Assembly: GCF_001953745.1 (NCBI RefSeq)
Contig: NZ_LWLN01000002.1
Location: 124,001 to 188,000, forward strand
Length of the DNA: 64,000 nucleotides
Direction of reading: 5' to 3'
Source of the DNA: Natrinema saccharevitans
Lineage (GTDB): Archaea > Halobacteriota > Halobacteria > Halobacteriales > Natrialbaceae
Below, one piece after another: positions 61,507 to 64,000 of the stretch (positions within the stretch are counted from its first letter, which is position 1; each line of letters starts with the position of its first letter). Made by a program: the position numbers and the translations under genes. The notes under the pieces are model-generated. The model was not told the DNA's origin. It saw only the letters and a list, made by a program, of their open reading frames with translations, and ran no database searches.

Positions 61507-63059
61507 ATCGCGTCGGTCAGGTCGAGCGGCTCGTCGGCAAACAGTGCGGGGTTCATCTCCGCGAGATCGTCGGCCACGAGCGGCTCGAAGCCCAACTGAT
61601 CGATCACGTCGGCTTCGAGGTCGATCCCGGGCGCGACCTCCGTGAGCTCGAGGCCCTCGGGGGAGAGTTCGAAGACCGCGCGCTCGGTCACGTAGACGAT
61701 CGGCTGGTCGATTTCGACGGCGTACTCGCCGCTGAACGTGATCTGCTCGACCGAGTCGACGAACTTCGAACTCGAGCCGTCGCTCTCGATCGAGAGGTCA
61801 CCGTCGCCGGCCTCGATTTCGAGGCCGTCGGTCGTCAGCGTGCCACAGAAGACGACCTTCTCGGCGTTTTGCGTGATGTTGATGAAGCCGCCACAGCCGG
61901 GTAGCTGCGAGCCGAACCGGCTGACGTTGATATTGCCCATCGCGTCGACCTGTGCCATCCCCAGAAAGCCCATGTCGAGGCCACCGCCGTCGTAGAAGTC
62001 GAACTGCTGGGTCGAGGAGACCAGCGCCTCGTGATTGGCGGCGGTCCCGAAGCTGATGCCGCCGGAGGCAGCGCCGCCGACCGGTCCCGACTCGACGGTC
62101 TGGGTGATCTCGTCTGCGATGTCGCCTTCGGCTGCGACCACCGGGACGAGTTCCGGCACGCCCACGCCGAGGTTGATGACCGAATCCGGCTCGAGTTCCA
62201 TCGCCGCCCGGCGGGCGATGATCGTCCGCTCGTCGAGTGCAAGCGGCTCGCTGTCGTCGTCGGTCGGCTGCTTGATCTCGCCGCTGTAGGCGGGGTTGTA
62301 GTCTTCCGCGTACGTCTGCTGGTGGTGACTCGGCGGCGCTTCGACGACGGAATCGACCAGCACGCCGGGGACGGCCACGTCGCGGGCGGTGAGCGTGCCC
62401 GACTCCGTGACGCGCTCGACCTGGGCGATCACGGTGCCGCCGGAGTTGTGGGCGGCCTGGGCCATCGCCAGCACGTTCGAGTCGAGGGCTTCCCGCTCCA
62501 TGGTGATGTTTCCGTTCTCGTCGGCCGTCGTCCCCCGGATGATCGCCACGTCGATCGGCACCGACTGATAGAAGAGATACTCCTCGCCGTCGACGGTCAT
62601 GACCTCGACGATGTCCTCGTCGGTGACGTCGTTGGCCTTCGCGCCGTCCTGACGCGGATCGACGAACGTTCCCAGCCCGACGTGGCTGAGCGTGCCGGGT
62701 TTGCCCGCGGCGGTATCGCGAAGCAGGTGATCCATCACGCCGAAGGGGAGGTTGTAGGCCTCGATCTCGTCGTTGACGACCTTCTCCATCAGGTCGGGCG
62801 TAAAGCCCCAGTGGCTCGCGATCGTGCGCTCGAGCATCCCCTCTTGGACCAGATGCGAGAGCCCACGCCCCTGCCGGTCGCCTTCCGCGGCGGGATGATA
62901 GAGGGTGAGATCGCGCGGATGGCTCGTTTCGGCGTACCGCTCGCCGAGTGCCTCGAGAACGTATTCGGGAATCCCGACGGCGACGAAGCCGCCGACGCCG
63001 ACCGTATCGCCGTCGTCGATACGTTCGACTGCTGCCTCTCTGGACTGTCGAATCGTCAT
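61491..63059 (-). CDS. Family I CoA-transferase (acyl-CoA:acetate type)
   Basis: The 522-residue enzyme is a fusion of alpha and beta parts. Residues 1-260 hold the first domain (DDGDTVGVGGFVAVGIPEYV, HVGLGTFVDPRQDG), and 270-520 the second with NLGVGVPELVP and the catalytic Glu323 in TVESGPVGGAASGG, where the CoA thioester forms. It transfers CoA between carboxylic acids and probably activates acids for beta-oxidation-like breakdown. The last residues IYSSR and the TGA come from an inserted MITE, so the natural C-terminus was altered. Confidence 0.9.
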   Translation of the reverse strand: MTIRQSREAAVERIDDGDTVGVGGFVAVGIPEYVLEALGERYAETSHPRDLTLYHPAAEGDRQGRGLSHLVQEGMLERTIASHWGFTPDLMEKVVNDEIEAYNLPFGVMDHLLRDTAAGKPGTLSHVGLGTFVDPRQDGAKANDVTDEDIVEVMTVDGEEYLFYQSVPIDVAIIRGTTADENGNITMEREALDSNVLAMAQAAHNSGGTVIAQVERVTESGTLTARDVAVPGVLVDSVVEAPPSHHQQTYAEDYNPAYSGEIKQPTDDDSEPLALDERTIIARRAAMELEPDSVINLGVGVPELVPVVAAEGDIADEITQTVESGPVGGAASGGISFGTAANHEALVSSTQQFDFYDGGGLDMGFLGMAQVDAMGNINVSRFGSQLPGCGGFINITQNAEKVVFCGTLTTDGLEIEAGDGDLSIESDGSSSKFVDSVEQITFSGEYAVEIDQPIVYVTERAVFELSPEGLELTEVAPGIDLEADVIDQLGFEPLVADDLAEMNPALFADEPLDLTDAIYSSR

Positions 63060-63197
63060 ACCTCACTCTCGCGGGAGCCGCTACTTTTAGTTACCTATCT
63101 CAGCGCCACGCCGCCGTAACAAGCGCTCGCACCGGTATCGACGACGTTCCCACAGCTGAATCGTACGCTTTACTATCCCGCCCCCGAATCAGTGTGT

Positions 63198-64000
63198 ATG
63201 GAGCTAACAGACAGTCAGCAGCTGATACGGGACACCGTCCGTGAGTTCGTCGAGACGGAAGTCGTCGAGACGGTCGACGAGCACGACGCGGCCCAGACGT
63301 TTCCGGAAGACGTCTGGGACGGGCTCGCGGAACTCGACCTGACCGGGCTCACGGTCCCCGAGGAGTACGGCGGGTTCGACGCCGACGAAGTGACCTACAG
63401 CATCGTCAACGAAGAAGTGGCGCGGGGACATCTGGCGGTTGCGACGGCGCTGTCGGTCCACTGTCTGGCCACCTCGTGTATTCGCCAGTTCGGCACCGAA
63501 GAACACAAAGAAGAGTGGCTGCCGAAGATGGTCGACGGTCGCCCCGTCGGCGCGTTCGCGCTCTCGGAACCCGACGCCGGCTCGAACCCGGCCGAGATGA
63601 GCACCGAAGCCCGCCTCGAGGACGGCGAATACGTCATCAACGGGAAGAAACAGTGGATCACGAACGGCAAACGTGCGGGCGTCGTCATCCTGTTTGCGAA
63701 GACCGACCGCGACGATCCCGACACCGTGACCCAGTTCTTGGTGCCCAAGGACACGCCGGGACTCGAGATCGGCAAGAAAGAGGACAAGCTCGGGCTGCGT
63801 GCCAGCGACACCACGACGCTGCTCTTCGACGACGTGCGGATCCCCGAAGAGAACCGCCTGACTGAGGTCGGCGACGGGCTCAAGGCCGCGTTCTCGATCC
63901 TGACCGGCGGCCGAATCGCGATCGCCAGCCAGGCCGTCGGCGTCGCCCAGGCGGCTCTCGACGCCGCCGTAAGCTACGCCAACGAACGCGAACAGTTCGG
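63198..64000 (+). CDS. Acyl-CoA dehydrogenase, N-terminal part
   Basis: The gene starts at ATG 63198 (MELTDSQQLIRDTVREFVET) and runs off the window, so 267 residues are visible. They cover the N-terminal helical domain, the beta-sandwich and the start of the C-terminal helices: GAFALSEPDAGSNPAEM (FAD/substrate contact, about 117-133) and YVINGKKQWITNGKRAG (about 144-160). TTTACTAT about 27 nt upstream suits a leaderless start. The flavoenzyme oxidises acyl-CoA to enoyl-CoA. It is divergent from the CoA-transferase gene (138 nt between starts), consistent with shared control. Confidence 0.93.
   Translation, partial: MELTDSQQLIRDTVREFVETEVVETVDEHDAAQTFPEDVWDGLAELDLTGLTVPEEYGGFDADEVTYSIVNEEVARGHLAVATALSVHCLATSCIRQFGTEEHKEEWLPKMVDGRPVGAFALSEPDAGSNPAEMSTEARLEDGEYVINGKKQWITNGKRAGVVILFAKTDRDDPDTVTQFLVPKDTPGLEIGKKEDKLGLRASDTTTLLFDDVRIPEENRLTEVGDGLKAAFSILTGGRIAIASQAVGVAQAALDAAVSYANEREQF

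Overview
The window reads as DNA of a halophilic archaeon (class Halobacteria, most likely a Natrialbales-type genome). Housekeeping-like stretches are GC-rich and encode strongly acidic proteins. Promoters have archaeal TATA boxes about 27 nt before start codons (leaderless genes, some with GTG). Sensor proteins are of haloarchaeal type (HalX regulator, Bat/HTH_10 regulators, 7TM histidine kinases, amphi-Trp and SOUL proteins), and mobile elements are haloarchaeal (IS200/IS605 TnpB, IS5, IS6, ISH4-like). No rRNA, tRNA or CRISPR array was seen.

Layout. 0-5.3 kb: the end of a UvrD/RecB-type helicase-nuclease, a SOUL protein, an ABC-2 exporter split around a CARDB-type surface protein, and a small membrane protein. 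5.3-9.9 kb: a decayed large transposase, an IS605-type element whose tnpB has one amber codon and an (AT)22 tract as promoter, and fragments of a flavin monooxygenase and an HTH_10 regulator at its two ends. 10-15.4 kb: an RnfC-like protein, a DUF3784-like membrane protein, an HTH_10 regulator, a broken ADP-ribosylglycohydrolase, and a divergent pair (deoxyribosyltransferase/TIR-like protein and winged-helix regulator) around a 32-bp palindrome. 15.8-22.1 kb: a carotenoid oxygenase, a toxin-antitoxin remnant, a frameshifted winged-helix gene, a Baeyer-Villiger monooxygenase, a zinc-ribbon micro-protein and an esterase. 22.2-36.6 kb: an accessory zone with IS fragments, an ISH4-like element nested in an IS5, MITE-like repeats and small cargo genes, a DMT exporter, a low-GC UbiA-like gene and kinase, a GNAT acetyltransferase and a SAP-like/PD-(D/E)XK protein.

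37-48 kb is a signalling and export block: two winged-helix regulators, a HalX response regulator, a coupled kinase-Bat pair, a complete TnpB element with a small divergent gene, an ABC exporter with two permeases, and a 7TM kinase. 48-52.4 kb holds many small membrane proteins and lipoproteins with a local repeated sequence. 52.5-58.4 kb has another ABC exporter and a multi-PAS kinase whose receiver domain carries Glu instead of Asp. 58.5-64 kb carries an IclR regulator, enoyl-CoA hydratase, family I CoA-transferase and acyl-CoA dehydrogenase, a plausible acyl-CoA degradation cluster.

Functionally, the BVMO plus esterase could turn a ketone into an acid and an alcohol, and the acyl-CoA genes at the right end could take up such acids. 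Much of the window is a graveyard of insertion sequences. The observations judged most worth following are the deoxyribosyltransferase-like/HTH pair with its palindrome (13.1-14.7 kb), the cargo segments bounded by shared IS-like termini (22.8 and 34.9 kb), the (AT)22 promoter of the amber tnpB, and an 86-bp MITE that supplies the stop codon of a CoA-transferase.
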